64,000 bases of DNA from Prevotella aurantiaca JCM 15754 (GTDB lineage: Bacteria; Bacteroidota; Bacteroidia; Bacteroidales; Bacteroidaceae). Position 1 is the first letter of the stretch. The number at the start of each line of letters is the position of its first letter. The stretch covers positions 31,105-95,104 of the forward strand of contig NZ_BAKF01000009.1 in the NCBI RefSeq assembly GCF_000614025.1. Reading direction: 5' to 3'. Shown one piece after another: positions 10,216-19,701 of this stretch. The notes beneath the pieces were generated by a model. That model was not told the DNA's origin, searched no databases, and was given only the letters and a program-made list of their open reading frames with translations. A program made the translations under genes and the position numbers.

Positions 10216-10521
10216 ATGAGTCAGAAAATTCGTATTAAACTAAAGTCTTATGACCACCAGTTGGTTGATAAGTCTGCAGAGAAGATTGTGAAGGCTGTAA
10301 AGGCTACTGGCGCTATCGTTAGTGGTCCTATTCCATTGCCAACACATAAGCGTATTTACACAGTAAACCGCTCAACTTTCGTTAATAAGAAGTCACGTGA
10401 GCAATTCCAACTCTCAGATTTCAAGCGTCTTATTGACATCTATAGTTCAACACCAAAAACTGTTGACGCATTGATGAAACTTGAGTTGCCCTCAGGAGTT
10501 GAAGTTGAAATTAAAGTGTAA
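10216..10521 (+). CDS. rpsJ: 30S ribosomal protein S10
   Basis: S10 of the small-subunit head, which also acts in transcription antitermination with NusB. It is 101 aa, full length ([37 protein letters not shown]). tuf, which in many Bacteria sits between fusA and rpsJ, is not present here, and fusA runs into rpsJ across the 87-base hairpin gap. Confidence 0.98.
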   Translation: MSQKIRIKLKSYDHQLVDKSAEKIVKAVKATGAIVSGPIPLPTHKRIYTVNRSTFVNKKSREQFQLSDFKRLIDIYSSTPKTVDALMKLELPSGVEVEIKV

Positions 10522-10569
10522 TTACAAGTTACGAAAAATAAAGAATTTAATTTTTAAAAATTAATTGAA

Positions 10570-11184
10570 ATGCCAGGATTATTAGGAAAGAAAATCGGAA
10601 TGACATCCGTTTTCAGTGCCGATGGTAAGAATGTACCATGCACTGTTATCGAAGCTGGTCCTTGTGTTGTAACCCAAGTTAAAACAATCGAAAAAGATGG
10701 TTACAAGGCTGTTCAGTTAGGTTTCGGCGAAGCTAAGGAGAAAAGAACTTCTAAGCCACAGCAGGGACACTTTAAAAAAGCCGGCACAACACCAAAGAAG
10801 CACTTGGCCGAGTTCAAGTTTGATGAGGAATACAACCTCGGTGATACCATTACAGTTGAATTATTCAACGACGCAAAGTTTGTTGACGTTGTTGGCACAT
10901 CAAAAGGTAAAGGTTTCCAAGGCGTTGTTAAGCGTCATGGATTCGGTGGTGTAGGTCAAACAACTCATGGTCAGGACGACCGCGCTCGTAAACCAGGATC
11001 TATTGGTGCTTGTTCATACCCTGCAAAAGTATTTAAAGGTATGCGAATGGGCGGCCAAATGGGTGGTGATAGAATCACAACTCAAAACCTTCAAGTGTTA
11101 AAAGTAATTCCAGAACACAATATCTTACTTGTTAAAGGTAGTGTAGCTGGATGCAATGGTTCAACCCTTATAATTAATAAGTAA
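10570..11184 (+). CDS. rplC: 50S ribosomal protein L3
   Basis: Early-assembly protein near the peptidyl-transferase centre, 204 aa. It begins [15 protein letters not shown], and the central loop ([14 protein letters not shown]) and the [11 protein letters not shown] segment holding the methylated-Gln position are intact. Its stop codon overlaps the ATG of rplD by one base (TAATG), so the two are translationally coupled. Confidence 0.98.
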   Translation: MPGLLGKKIGMTSVFSADGKNVPCTVIEAGPCVVTQVKTIEKDGYKAVQLGFGEAKEKRTSKPQQGHFKKAGTTPKKHLAEFKFDEEYNLGDTITVELFNDAKFVDVVGTSKGKGFQGVVKRHGFGGVGQTTHGQDDRARKPGSIGACSYPAKVFKGMRMGGQMGGDRITTQNLQVLKVIPEHNILLVKGSVAGCNGSTLIINK

Positions 11185-11813
11185 TGGATATTAACGTATT
11201 AGATATCAAAGGTCAGGAGACCGGCCGTAAGGTTACTCTTAACGAGAATATCTTCGGAATTGAGCCAAACGATCACGTACTTTATCTTGATGTAAAGCAA
11301 TATCTTGCAGATCAACGTCAAGGAACTGCCAAATCAAAGGAAAGAAGTGAACATAAAGGTTCAACACGTAAATTAGGTCGCCAAAAGGGTGGTGGCGGTG
11401 CACGTCGTGGTGATATTAACTCACCTGTACTCGTTGGTGGTGGTCGTGTATTTGGTCCTACACCTCGCGACTATAGCTTCAAACTCAACAAAAAAGTAAA
11501 GGTTCTTGCTCGTAAATCAGCATTAGCTTATAAGGCCCAAGAATCATCTATTATAGTTGTTGAAGATTTCAATTTTGATGCTCCAAAGACAAAAGAATTT
11601 ATAAATATTGCTAAAAATCTTAAAGTTGATAGCAAGAAAGTCCTTTTGGTTTTGCCAGAAGCACAAAATAATGTATATTTGTCAGCTCGTAATTTGAAGA
11701 AGACTCAAGTTACAACTGCAGCTCAGGTAAATACTTATGGTATTTTGAATGCTGATGTGCTTGTTGTTACCGAGAACTCTTTGAAAACAATTGACGAAAT
11801 CTTAACCAAGTAA
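11184..11813 (+). CDS. rplD: 50S ribosomal protein L4
   Basis: Large-subunit protein whose extended loop lines the exit tunnel, 209 aa. The loop is visible as [16 protein letters not shown] and [20 protein letters not shown]. In Gammaproteobacteria L4 represses the S10 operon. There is no sign of that specific leader here, although the hairpin before rpsJ could play a similar role. The start overlaps the rplC stop. Confidence 0.97.
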   Translation: MDINVLDIKGQETGRKVTLNENIFGIEPNDHVLYLDVKQYLADQRQGTAKSKERSEHKGSTRKLGRQKGGGGARRGDINSPVLVGGGRVFGPTPRDYSFKLNKKVKVLARKSALAYKAQESSIIVVEDFNFDAPKTKEFINIAKNLKVDSKKVLLVLPEAQNNVYLSARNLKKTQVTTAAQVNTYGILNADVLVVTENSLKTIDEILTK

Positions 11814-11835
11814 AGAGTAGGAGACAGTAAGAATT

Positions 11836-12279
11836 ATGGGATTTATCATTAAGCCAGTGGTCACTGAAAAGATGAACACTGTTACAGAAAAATCTTCTGT
11901 TGACAAGACAATTAGAGTAGCAAACGAGAAGTCAGCTAAAACACATAATGCAACAGCTGAAGTTCGTAGCTATGTTGTTAAGAACAAGCGTCATCCTGAA
12001 GGTTTAAAGAAGGAAAAGACAGTTTATTCTTATGTTAAGCCTGCACAGCCAAAATATGGCTTCATCGTTAAGCCTGAGGCAAATAAGCTTGAGATTAAGA
12101 AGGAAATTGAAAGCCTGTACAATGTTACAGTTCTTGATGTAAATACAGTTCGCTACGCTGGTAAGCGTCAATCACGCTATACAAAAGCAGGACTTGTGAA
12201 AGGCCAAAAGAACGCATTCAAGAAAGCGATCGTAACAATTAAGGCAGGCGAGGAAATTGATTTTTACAGCAATATTTAA
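11836..12279 (+). CDS. rplW: 50S ribosomal protein L23 with an internal insertion
   Basis: Exit-tunnel rim protein that docks trigger factor and SRP. It is 147 aa, against about 96-100 aa for the E. coli and Bacteroides proteins I know. The N-terminus (MGFIIKPVVTEKMNTVTEKS) and the body from KYGFIVKPEANKLEIKK onward are normal, ending in AIVTIKAGEEIDFYSNI. Between them, at about residues 22-71, sits an extra basic stretch of about 50 residues (for example NKRHPEGLKKEKTVYSYVKP). The frame is continuous and the insert has the same codon style, so it looks genuine. It starts 22 bases after rplD and ends 8 bases before rplB. Confidence 0.95.
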   Translation: MGFIIKPVVTEKMNTVTEKSSVDKTIRVANEKSAKTHNATAEVRSYVVKNKRHPEGLKKEKTVYSYVKPAQPKYGFIVKPEANKLEIKKEIESLYNVTVLDVNTVRYAGKRQSRYTKAGLVKGQKNAFKKAIVTIKAGEEIDFYSNI

Positions 12280-12287
12280 AATAAAAA

Positions 12288-13115
12288 ATGGCAGTACGTA
12301 AATTAAAACCGGTTACACCGGGACAAAGACACAAGGTTATTGGCACGTTCGAGGATATTACTGCATCCGTGCCAGAGAAGTCTCTCGTTTACGGTAAGCG
12401 TTCTACTGGTGGGCGAAACAACACTGGTAAGATGACCGTTCGCTATATGGGTGGAGGTCATAAAAGAAAGTTTCGTTTTATCGACTTCAAACGTGAGAAA
12501 GATGGTGTTCCAGCTGTAGTTAAGACAATCGAGTATGATCCAAATAGATCTGCTCGTATTGCCTTGTTGTACTATGCTGATGGTGAAAAACGTTACATTA
12601 TTGCTCCTAACGGACTGCAGGTAGGTGCACAACTGATGTCAGGTGCTGAGGCAGCACCTGAAGTTGGTAACACTCTTCCACTTGCAAATATTCCTGTCGG
12701 TACTGTAATTCATAATATTGAATTACGTCCAGGACAGGGTGCATTGCTCGTTCGTTCGGCTGGTAACTTTGCTCAGCTTACTTCTCGTGAAGGCAGTTAT
12801 TGTGTTATTAAGCTCCCTTCTGGCGAAACACGTCAGATTCTTTCAGCTTGTAAAGCTACTATCGGTAGTGTTGGTAATTCTGATCACGCACTTGAACAGT
12901 CTGGTAAGGCTGGACGTTCACGCTGGTTGGGACGCCGTCCACACAACCGAGGTGTTGTTATGAACCCTGTTGATCACCCAATGGGTGGTGGTGAAGGACG
13001 TCAGTCTGGTGGTCACCCACGTTCACGTAAGGGCTTGTATGCTAAGGGTCTCAAGACTCGTGCACCTAAGAAGCTTTCAAACAAGTATATTATTGAAAGA
13101 GCTAACAAGAAGTAA
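12288..13115 (+). CDS. rplB: 50S ribosomal protein L2
   Basis: Largest primary 23S-binding protein, needed for peptidyl-transferase activity and subunit joining, 275 aa. Conserved segments include [13 protein letters not shown], the AGNFAQL core, and the catalytic-histidine region [20 protein letters not shown] near the C-terminus. It is full length and tightly packed between rplW (8-base gap) and rpsS (22-base gap). Confidence 0.98.
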   Translation: MAVRKLKPVTPGQRHKVIGTFEDITASVPEKSLVYGKRSTGGRNNTGKMTVRYMGGGHKRKFRFIDFKREKDGVPAVVKTIEYDPNRSARIALLYYADGEKRYIIAPNGLQVGAQLMSGAEAAPEVGNTLPLANIPVGTVIHNIELRPGQGALLVRSAGNFAQLTSREGSYCVIKLPSGETRQILSACKATIGSVGNSDHALEQSGKAGRSRWLGRRPHNRGVVMNPVDHPMGGGEGRQSGGHPRSRKGLYAKGLKTRAPKKLSNKYIIERANKK

Positions 13116-13137
13116 ACAAAGTAATTAAGAGTAAATT

Positions 13138-13404
13138 ATGAGTCGTTCATTAAAAAAAGGTCCATACATCAACGTATCACTTGAGAAGAAAATTCTCGCT
13201 ATGAATGAGAGTGGTAAGAAGAATGTTGTTAAAACATGGGCCAGAGCATCAATGATTTCCCCTGAATTTGTGGGTCACACTGTTGCAGTTCATAACGGAA
13301 ATAAATTTATCCCTGTTTACATTACCGAGAATATGGTAGGTCACAAGCTTGGAGAGTTCAGCCCTACACGCCGTTTTGGTGGTCACTCTGGTAATAGAAA
13401 GTAA
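13138..13404 (+). CDS. rpsS: 30S ribosomal protein S19
   Basis: Head protein that contacts the A-site tRNA and S13, 88 aa. It begins [12 protein letters not shown] and has the conserved [23 protein letters not shown] split across the core, ending [12 protein letters not shown]. Full length and in standard S10-operon order. Confidence 0.98.
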   Translation: MSRSLKKGPYINVSLEKKILAMNESGKKNVVKTWARASMISPEFVGHTVAVHNGNKFIPVYITENMVGHKLGEFSPTRRFGGHSGNRK

Positions 13405-13435
13405 CAGGTCATAACCCTTAGAAAAGATAAATATA

Positions 13436-13846
13436 ATGGGAGCAAGAAAACATATAAAGGCCGAGGAGCGTAAACAAGCCCTCAAAAGCCAGTATTTTGC
13501 AAAGCTCAAGGACTGCCCTTCTTCTCCACGTAAAATGCGCTATGTTGTAGACATGGTTCGTGGAATGGAAGTAAATCGTGCCTTAGGCGTACTAAGGTTC
13601 TCTAAGAAGGCAGCAGCTCAGAATGTTGAAAAACTTTTGCGCTCAGCTATTGCTAACTGGGAAACAAAGAATGACCGCAAAGCTGAAGACGGTGAACTTT
13701 ATATCTCTAAGATCTTCGTTGATGAAGGTGTTACAATGAAGCGTATGCGTCCTGCACCACAGGGTCGCGGCTACAGAATTCGCAAACGTTCTAATCATGT
13801 CACCCTTTTTGTAGATTCAAAGGTTGATTCTAACAATGATAAATAA
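13436..13846 (+). CDS. rplV: 50S ribosomal protein L22
   Basis: Exit-tunnel protein, 136 aa, longer than the 110-aa E. coli form because of extra residues at both ends ([18 protein letters not shown] at the N-terminus). The beta-hairpin that reaches the tunnel constriction is present: [20 protein letters not shown]. It lies 31 bases after rpsS and 8 bases before rpsC. Confidence 0.97.
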   Translation: MGARKHIKAEERKQALKSQYFAKLKDCPSSPRKMRYVVDMVRGMEVNRALGVLRFSKKAAAQNVEKLLRSAIANWETKNDRKAEDGELYISKIFVDEGVTMKRMRPAPQGRGYRIRKRSNHVTLFVDSKVDSNNDK

Positions 13847-13854
13847 ATAGTAGA

Positions 13855-14586
13855 ATGGGACAGAAAGTTAATCCAATAAGCAATCGTTTAGGAATTATAC
13901 GCGGTTGGGAGTCAAATTGGTTCGGTGGTAAGGATTTCGGAGATAACCTCTTGGAGGATAAGAAAATCCGTACTTACTTGAACAAACGTCTCGAAAAAGC
14001 AAGCGTTTCACGCATTGTAATCGAGCGTACATTGAAACTCGTTACCATCACTATTTGCACAGCCCGTCCAGGTATAGTTATTGGTAAAGGTGGTCAGGAC
14101 GTTGATAAACTCAAAGAAGAATTGAAGAATCTTTTCAAGAAAGAAATTCAAATTAATATCTTTGAGGTTAAGAAACCTGAACTCGACGCAAATATTGTCG
14201 GTACTAATATTGCCCGTCAAGTTGAAGGCAAGGTAGCATATCGTCGTGCTATCAAGATGGCTGTTGCTAATACAATGCGTGCTGGTGCAGAAGGTATCAA
14301 AGTTCAAATTACAGGTCGTCTGAATGGTGCCGAAATGGCCCGTAAGGAAATGTTTAAAGAAGGTCGTACACCTCTTCATACATTCCGTGCAGACATCGAT
14401 TATTGTCAGACAGAGGCTCTTACAAAAGTAGGTCTCTTGGGTATTAAGGTATGGATTTGCCGTGGTGAAATTTATAACAAGGTAGATTTAACACAAAACT
14501 TTACTCAGGAAAAGACCAGTGGACGCACAAATAATGGTGGTGCACGCTCTGGACGTGGTAATCGCAGAAGAAACAATAACCGTTAA
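13855..14586 (+). CDS. rpsC: 30S ribosomal protein S3
   Basis: mRNA-entry-site protein with a KH RNA-binding domain, 243 aa. The KH signature [18 protein letters not shown] lies near residue 75. The C-terminal domain ends in a low-complexity Gly/Arg/Asn tail ([12 protein letters not shown]), a common extension in this phylum. It is followed 14 bases later by rplP. Confidence 0.97.
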   Translation: MGQKVNPISNRLGIIRGWESNWFGGKDFGDNLLEDKKIRTYLNKRLEKASVSRIVIERTLKLVTITICTARPGIVIGKGGQDVDKLKEELKNLFKKEIQINIFEVKKPELDANIVGTNIARQVEGKVAYRRAIKMAVANTMRAGAEGIKVQITGRLNGAEMARKEMFKEGRTPLHTFRADIDYCQTEALTKVGLLGIKVWICRGEIYNKVDLTQNFTQEKTSGRTNNGGARSGRGNRRRNNNR

Positions 14587-14600
14587 AAGTACAAGCTATC

Positions 14601-15029
14601 ATGTTACAGCCAAAAAGAGTAAAATATAGAAGACCTCAAGATGGGCGCGGTAATAAAGGAAACGCTCACAGAGGTACACAATTAGCTTTTGGTTCCTTTG
14701 GTATCAAGACTCTTGAACCAAAGTGGATTGACAGCCGACAGATTGAGGCTGCTCGTATAGCAGTAAACCGCTATATGAACCGTCAAGGTCAAGTCTGGAT
14801 TAGAATTTTCCCTGATAAACCTATCACACGCAAGCCTGCTGACGTGCGTATGGGTAAGGGTAAAGGTGATCCTGCTGGATGGGTTGCACCTGTTACACCA
14901 GGTCGTATCCTCTTTGAAGTAGAAGGTGTAAGCTTTGATATTGCTAAAGAGGCTCTTCGCCTTGCGGCTCAGAAGCTTCCTGTGAAGACAAAGTTTGTTG
15001 TTAGACGTGATTACGATAAAAACGCTTAA
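14601..15029 (+). CDS. rplP: 50S ribosomal protein L16
   Basis: Organises the A-site tRNA elbow region of the large subunit, 142 aa. It begins [17 protein letters not shown] and carries the conserved [20 protein letters not shown] and the [14 protein letters not shown] loop. Only 3 bases separate it from rpmC. Confidence 0.98.
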   Translation: MLQPKRVKYRRPQDGRGNKGNAHRGTQLAFGSFGIKTLEPKWIDSRQIEAARIAVNRYMNRQGQVWIRIFPDKPITRKPADVRMGKGKGDPAGWVAPVTPGRILFEVEGVSFDIAKEALRLAAQKLPVKTKFVVRRDYDKNA

Positions 15030-15032
15030 AAG

Positions 15033-15227
15033 ATGAAGATTAAAGAAGTTAAACAACTTGATACCAAGGAATTGGTAGAAAAGATAGAGACTGCTGAAAC
15101 AGCTCTTGATAAAATGAAGCTGAACCATCAAATCACTCCTCTTGAGAATCCATCACAGATTAAGACAGCTCGTCGTGATATTGCACGTATGAAAACTGAA
15201 CTTCGTCACAGAGAACTCAACAAATAA
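15033..15227 (+). CDS. rpmC: 50S ribosomal protein L29
   Basis: Small two-helix protein near the tunnel exit, next to L23, 64 aa. The conserved helical pattern is seen ([38 protein letters not shown]). It is packed between rplP and rpsQ with almost no intergenic space. Confidence 0.96.
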   Translation: MKIKEVKQLDTKELVEKIETAETALDKMKLNHQITPLENPSQIKTARRDIARMKTELRHRELNK

Positions 15228-15238
15228 CAATGGTCCAG

Positions 15239-15496
15239 ATGGAAACAAGAAATTTAAGAAAAGTAAGACAGGGTGTCGTAACGAGCAACAAAATGGATAA
15301 AACCATTGTTATTGCTGCGAAGTTCAAAGAAAAGCACCCTATATATGGTAAATTTGTTCAGAAGACAAAAAAATACCATGTTCATGATGAAAAGAACGAG
15401 GCCAATATTGGTGATACAGTAATGATCATGGAAACTCGTCCTTTGAGTAGAACAAAAAGATGGAGATTAGTTCAAATAGTAGAAAAAGCTAAGTAA
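15239..15496 (+). CDS. rpsQ: 30S ribosomal protein S17
   Basis: 16S rRNA-binding OB-fold protein. The ATG at 15239 ([14 protein letters not shown], 85 aa) is preferred because Bacteroidales orthologs begin at this Met; an ATG at 15230 would add three residues (MVQ). Conserved [20 protein letters not shown] and the C-terminal [17 protein letters not shown] are present. It is followed after 2 bases by rplN. Confidence 0.96.
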   Translation: METRNLRKVRQGVVTSNKMDKTIVIAAKFKEKHPIYGKFVQKTKKYHVHDEKNEANIGDTVMIMETRPLSRTKRWRLVQIVEKAK

Positions 15497-15498
15497 TT

Positions 15499-15864
15499 AT
15501 GATACAGTCAGAATCAAAACTTACAGTATGTGATAACAGCGGTGCACGTGAAGCTAAATGTATTCGTGTACTTGGCGGAACTCGCCGTCGTTATGCAAGT
15601 GTTGGTGACGTTATCGTAGTTGCAGTGCAGAACGTCATCCCATCTAGTGATATTAAGAAAGGTGCAGTGTCAAAAGCTTTGATAGTACGCACAAAGAAAG
15701 AAATTCGTCGTGCTGATGGTTCATACATTCGTTTCGATGATAATGCTTGTGTATTGCTAAACAACGCTGGCGAACTTCGTGGTAGCCGTATCTTCGGTCC
15801 TGTAGCTCGTGAGCTTCGTGCAGTCAATATGAAAGTTGTTTCTTTGGCACCTGAGGTTCTTTAA
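15499..15864 (+). CDS. rplN: 50S ribosomal protein L14
   Basis: Intersubunit-bridge protein, 121 aa, highly conserved: [20 protein letters not shown] at the start, the R/K-rich [20 protein letters not shown] loop, and [13 protein letters not shown]. First of the genes that form the spc cluster in other bacteria; here it runs on from rpsQ with no promoter visible between them. Confidence 0.98.
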   Translation: MIQSESKLTVCDNSGAREAKCIRVLGGTRRRYASVGDVIVVAVQNVIPSSDIKKGAVSKALIVRTKKEIRRADGSYIRFDDNACVLLNNAGELRGSRIFGPVARELRAVNMKVVSLAPEVL

Positions 15865-15884
15865 TTAATAAAACGAAAAGTAAA

Positions 15885-16202
15885 ATGGCAAAATTCCATA
15901 TAAAGAAAGACGACCAAGTTGTCGTCCTTGCTGGCTCAGACAAGGGCAGAAGTGGTAAGGTGCTCAAAGTTCTCGTTGACAAAGAACGCGTACTGGTTGA
16001 AGGAATCAATATGGTTTCAAAGAGCACAATGCCATCTGCTGCAAATCCACAGGGTGGTATTATAAAGCAGGAGGCACCTATTCATATCTCAAATGTTAGT
16101 CTTATCGATCCAAAAAGCGGTAAACCAACACGTATTAAAATTGAACGTGAAGGTAAGACAGTTAAGCGTATCGCTAAAAAGTCAGGGGAGGTAATTAAGT
16201 AA
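15885..16202 (+). CDS. rplX: 50S ribosomal protein L24
   Basis: Assembly initiator with a KOW motif, 105 aa. The KOW-type core [19 protein letters not shown] lies at residues 11-29, and [13 protein letters not shown] follows. Its stop overlaps the ATG of rplE by one base (TAATG), which couples the two. Confidence 0.97.
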   Translation: MAKFHIKKDDQVVVLAGSDKGRSGKVLKVLVDKERVLVEGINMVSKSTMPSAANPQGGIIKQEAPIHISNVSLIDPKSGKPTRIKIEREGKTVKRIAKKSGEVIK

Positions 16203-16756
16203 TGAATACAGCAGCATTAAAAAAAGAGTATAAAGAGCAAATTGCTCCAGCTCTACAGAAGCAATTCAATTACACTTCTGCAATGCAGATTCCTGTTTTG
16301 AAAAAAATTGTTATCAACCAAGGTTTGGGTGATGCAACTCAAGACAAAAAGATTATTGAAGTTGCAATTAATGAGATAACATCTATTACAGGACAAAAGG
16401 CAGTAGCAACTTATTCAAGGAAAGATATTGCTAACTTTAAACTTCGTAAGAAAATGCCTATTGGTGTTATGGTAACATTACGCCGTGAACGTATGTACGA
16501 GTTTTTAGAAAAACTTGTTCGTGTTTCATTGCCACGTATCCGTGACTTCAAAGGTATTGAAAGCAAGTTTGATGGTCGTGGTAATTACACATTAGGTATT
16601 ACCGAACAGATTATCTTCCCAGAGATAAACATTGATCAAGTGGACCGAATTCAAGGTTTGAATATAACTTTCGTTACATCAGCACAAACTGACGAAGAAG
16701 GTTATGCACTCCTTAAGGCTTTTGGACTTCCATTCAAGAACGCTAAAAACGATTAA
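16202..16756 (+). CDS. rplE: 50S ribosomal protein L5
   Basis: 5S rRNA-binding protein of the central protuberance, 184 aa. Conserved [36 protein letters not shown] and the [19 protein letters not shown] segment are all present. It starts on the stop codon of rplX and ends 5 bases before rpsN. Confidence 0.98.
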   Translation: MNTAALKKEYKEQIAPALQKQFNYTSAMQIPVLKKIVINQGLGDATQDKKIIEVAINEITSITGQKAVATYSRKDIANFKLRKKMPIGVMVTLRRERMYEFLEKLVRVSLPRIRDFKGIESKFDGRGNYTLGITEQIIFPEINIDQVDRIQGLNITFVTSAQTDEEGYALLKAFGLPFKNAKND

Positions 16757-16761
16757 GAAAT

Positions 16762-17064
16762 ATGGCAAAAGAATCAATGAAAGCTCGCGAGGTTAAGCGT
16801 GCGAAGTTAGTGGCTCGTTATGCTGAGAAGCGTGCAGCTTTGAAGAAGATTATCGCTACTACTGAAGATCCAGCTGAAGCTTACGAGGCTGCTCGTAAGT
16901 TGCAAGATATTCCTAAGAATGCTAATCCCATACGCTTGCATAATCGTTGCAAGATTACTGGACGACCTAAGGGATATATTCGTCACTTCGGTATTTCTCG
17001 TATACAATTCCGTGAGATGGCATCTCAAGGGTTGATTCCTGGAGTAAAGAAAGCTAGCTGGTAA
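16762..17064 (+). CDS. rpsN: 30S ribosomal protein S14 (zinc-free form)
   Basis: Head protein of the small subunit, 100 aa, in the longer E. coli-like form. It begins [20 protein letters not shown] and ends [11 protein letters not shown]. Only one cysteine (in [13 protein letters not shown]) is present, so the CxxC zinc ribbon of the short form is missing. It is about 11 residues longer in the middle ([17 protein letters not shown]) than the Bacteroides form I recall. Confidence 0.97.
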   Translation: MAKESMKAREVKRAKLVARYAEKRAALKKIIATTEDPAEAYEAARKLQDIPKNANPIRLHNRCKITGRPKGYIRHFGISRIQFREMASQGLIPGVKKASW

Positions 17065-17075
17065 ACCTAATTTCT

Positions 17076-17108
17076 TACGTCATGAACATATGAGATGTTC
17101 ATGGCGTA
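17076..17108 (+). promoter_or_regulatory. Strong hairpin between rpsN and rpsH
   Basis: TACGTCATGAACAT (17076-17089), loop ATGAG, then ATGTTCATGGCGTA (17095-17108): 14 pairs with one G-U. It sits in a 106-base gap inside the cluster. In E. coli the S8 autoregulatory site lies nearby (at rplE in the spc operon), so a feedback or processing role is plausible. There is no T-run. Confidence 0.55.
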
Positions 17109-17170
17109 GGAGCAATAAAGGATTTTTTTAATATTGTCGGGGAAGTCCCGATTAATTAAACTTTATATTT

Positions 17171-17566
17171 ATGACAGATCCAATAGCAGATTATCTGACA
17201 AGACTCAGAAACGCAATCATGGCTCATCACCGTGTTGTTGAAGTTCCTGCGTCTAACTTGAAGAAATCTATTACTAAGATTCTCTTCGAGAAGGGTTATA
17301 TCTTGAACTATAAGTTCATAGAAGATGGCCCACAAGGAACTATTAAGGTCGCATTAAAGTACGACCCAGTCACAAAACAAAACGCAATCAAAAGCTTGAA
17401 GCGCGTTTCTTCACCAGGTCTTCGCCAGTATACTGGCTACAAAGACATGCCGAGAGTTATTAATGGACTTGGAATTGCAATTATTTCTACGTCTAAAGGT
17501 GTAATGACTAACAAAGAAGCTGCTGCTGAGAAAATCGGTGGAGAAGTTCTTTGCTACATATATTAA
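17171..17566 (+). CDS. rpsH: 30S ribosomal protein S8
   Basis: 16S central-domain binder, 131 aa. It begins MTDPIADYLTRLRNAIMAH and ends in the conserved TSKGVMTNKEAAAEKIGGEV. In E. coli S8 is the feedback repressor of the spc operon. It follows the hairpin at 17076-17108 and lies 14 bases before rplF. Confidence 0.97.
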   Translation: MTDPIADYLTRLRNAIMAHHRVVEVPASNLKKSITKILFEKGYILNYKFIEDGPQGTIKVALKYDPVTKQNAIKSLKRVSSPGLRQYTGYKDMPRVINGLGIAIISTSKGVMTNKEAAAEKIGGEVLCYIY

Positions 17567-17580
17567 TTGGAGGATTTGAA

Positions 17581-18147
17581 ATGTCTAGAATTGGAAAATT
17601 ACCAATTAGTATTCCTACTGGAGTTACAATCTCACAAAAGGATGATGTTGTTACAGTAAAAGGACCTAAGGGCGAATTATCTCAGTATGTTCATCCTTCT
17701 ATTAAGGTAAATATCGAAGAAGCTCAAATCATTTTCGAAGTTGATGAGAATCATATCGAAAACTACAAACAGAAGCAAGCTTACCATGGACTTTATCGTT
17801 CACTCGTAAATAATATGGTTGTCGGAGTTAGTGAAGGCTATACAAAGACACTTGAGTTGGTTGGTGTTGGTTATCGTGTATCTAATCAGGGTAACTTGGT
17901 AGAATTTACACTTGGTTATACTCACCCAATTTTCTTACAACTTCCAAAAGAAGTAAAAGTAGAAACCAAAAGTGAACGTAATCAGAATCCAATTATTATT
18001 CTTGAATCAGCTGACAAGCAACTGTTAGGTCTTATTTGTGCTAAGATTCGTTCTTTCCGTAAACCTGAACCATATAAAGGTAAGGGTATATTGTTCAAGG
18101 GAGAGGTTATTCGCAGAAAGTCTGGTAAATCAGCTGCAGCTAAGTAA
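17581..18147 (+). CDS. rplF: 50S ribosomal protein L6
   Basis: 23S rRNA-binding protein near the factor-binding site, 188 aa. The ATG at 17581 (MSRIGKLPISIPTGV) follows a good ribosome site, TTGGAGG. A longer frame that begins at 17551 inside rpsH is rejected. Conserved VTVKGPKGELSQ and the C-terminal KPEPYKGKGILFKGEVIRRK are present. Confidence 0.97.
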   Translation: MSRIGKLPISIPTGVTISQKDDVVTVKGPKGELSQYVHPSIKVNIEEAQIIFEVDENHIENYKQKQAYHGLYRSLVNNMVVGVSEGYTKTLELVGVGYRVSNQGNLVEFTLGYTHPIFLQLPKEVKVETKSERNQNPIIILESADKQLLGLICAKIRSFRKPEPYKGKGILFKGEVIRRKSGKSAAAK

Positions 18148-18168
18148 CTTTAATAATTCATTACGATT

Positions 18169-18513
18169 ATGACAACAAAGAAAGAACAAAGAAGACTAAA
18201 GATAAAGTTCCACATTCGTAAGAGTGTGAACGGAACTGCAGAACGCCCACGTTTGAGCGTTTACCGCAGTAATAAGCAAATTTATGCACAAGTTATTAAT
18301 GATTTAACAGGTACAACACTTGCTGCAGCTTCTTCTGCTGGTCTTGAGAAAATGGCTAAGATAGAACAAGCTAAGAAAGTTGGTGAACTTGTTGCTCAAA
18401 AAGCAACAGCAGCTGGCATTCAACAAGTAGTATTTGACCGTAATGGCTATCTTTATCATGGACGCGTACAAGCTTTGGCAGATGGCGCACGTGAAGGAGG
18501 ACTTAAATTCTAA
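18169..18513 (+). CDS. rplR: 50S ribosomal protein L18
   Basis: 5S rRNA-binding protein, 114 aa. Conserved [20 protein letters not shown] and [20 protein letters not shown] with GGLKF at the end. It sits 21 bases after rplF and 6 bases before rpsE. Confidence 0.97.
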   Translation: MTTKKEQRRLKIKFHIRKSVNGTAERPRLSVYRSNKQIYAQVINDLTGTTLAAASSAGLEKMAKIEQAKKVGELVAQKATAAGIQQVVFDRNGYLYHGRVQALADGAREGGLKF

Positions 18514-18519
18514 ACGATT

Positions 18520-19032
18520 ATGGCAATGAATAAAGTTAAAGTAAATAGTGACGTAGAACTAAAGGACCGTTTGGTTGCAATCAACCGTGTGACCAAGGTA
18601 ACTAAGGGTGGACGTACTTTCACATTTGCGGCTATCGTCGTTGTAGGTGATGGTAAAGGTGTAATCGGATGGGGACTTGGTAAGGCTGGAGAAGTTACTG
18701 CTGCTATCCAAAAGGGTACAGATGCCGCTAAGAAGAACCTTGTAAAAGTTTCTGTTCTTAAAGGTACAGTTCCTCATGAAGTTGAAACTCGTTTTAGTGG
18801 TGCGCATGTACTTCTTAAACCAGCTGCAGCCGGTACTGGTTTGAAGGCCGGTGGTGCTATGCGTGCTGTATTAGAAAGTGCTGGTATTACTGATGTGATT
18901 GCAAAGTCTAAGGGCTCATCAAACCCTCATAACCTTGTAAAGGCTACTATAGCTGCTCTTGCTCAAATGCGAGATGCTTATACTGTTGCAGGCGAACGTG
19001 GTATCAGTATGGACAAAGTTTTTAACGGTTAA
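18520..19032 (+). CDS. rpsE: 30S ribosomal protein S5
   Basis: Decoding-fidelity and helicase-site protein, 170 aa. The N-terminal dsRNA-binding-like domain carries [20 protein letters not shown] and [17 protein letters not shown]. The C-terminal domain carries [21 protein letters not shown] second ATG two codons in (18526) is an equal alternative start. Confidence 0.97.
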   Translation: MAMNKVKVNSDVELKDRLVAINRVTKVTKGGRTFTFAAIVVVGDGKGVIGWGLGKAGEVTAAIQKGTDAAKKNLVKVSVLKGTVPHEVETRFSGAHVLLKPAAAGTGLKAGGAMRAVLESAGITDVIAKSKGSSNPHNLVKATIAALAQMRDAYTVAGERGISMDKVFNG

Positions 19033-19049
19033 TTACAGGAGGTAAAATA

Positions 19050-19226
19050 ATGGCAACAATAAAAGTTAAGCAAATTAAGAGCCGTATTAACGCTCCTAAA
19101 GACCAAAAGGCCACTTTATTGGCTCTTGGACTTCGTAAAATTTCGCAAGTTGTAGAAGTAGAAGATACTCCAAGCATTCGTGGAATGATAAAGAAGGTAC
19201 ATCATTTGGTATCAGTAATTGATTAA
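19050..19226 (+). CDS. rpmD: 50S ribosomal protein L30
   Basis: Small large-subunit protein, 58 aa. Translated from the sequence it begins MATIKVKQIKSRINAPKDQK, continues ATLLALGLRKISQVVEVED and ends HHLVSVID. A clear ribosome-binding site (AGGAGG) precedes the ATG. It fills the gap between rpsE and rplO in the standard order. Confidence 0.96.
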   Translation: MATIKVKQIKSRINAPKDQKATLLALGLRKISQVVEVEDTPSIRGMIKKVHHLVSVID

Positions 19227-19250
19227 TAAATCCTTTAAAGACAATAAGGT

Positions 19251-19697
19251 ATGAAATTAAATAATTTGAAACCAGCAGCGGGCTCAACCCACTCTCGTCG
19301 TCGTATTGGTCGTGGTACAGGATCTGGACTAGGCGGTACGTCTACCCGTGGTCATAAGGGTGCAAAATCTCGTTCTGGTTATAAGAGAAAGATTGGTTTT
19401 GAAGGTGGTCAGATGCCTCTTCAGCGCCGTGTTCCAAAGGGTGGTTTCAAGAATATTAACCATAAGGAATACTTTGCTGTAAACTTATCTACTCTTCAAG
19501 AACTTGTTGAAAAAAAGAATCTTACTAAGATCGGATTAACTGAATTGGTAGAAGCTGGTTTGACAAATGGTAAGGAACTTGTCAAGATTCTTGGTAATGG
19601 AGAATTAAAGACGAAGGTAGATGTTGAAGCAAATGCCTTCTCAAAGACTGCTGAAGAAGCAATCAAGGCAGTAGGTGGTAACACAACTATAATCTAA
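19251..19697 (+). CDS. rplO: 50S ribosomal protein L15
   Basis: Late-assembly protein, 148 aa. The Gly/Arg-rich N-terminus ([20 protein letters not shown]) threads into 23S rRNA. The C-terminal globular part ([17 protein letters not shown]) is intact. It ends 4 bases before secY. Confidence 0.97.
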   Translation: MKLNNLKPAAGSTHSRRRIGRGTGSGLGGTSTRGHKGAKSRSGYKRKIGFEGGQMPLQRRVPKGGFKNINHKEYFAVNLSTLQELVEKKNLTKIGLTELVEAGLTNGKELVKILGNGELKTKVDVEANAFSKTAEEAIKAVGGNTTII

Positions 19698-19701
19698 GTA
19701 A

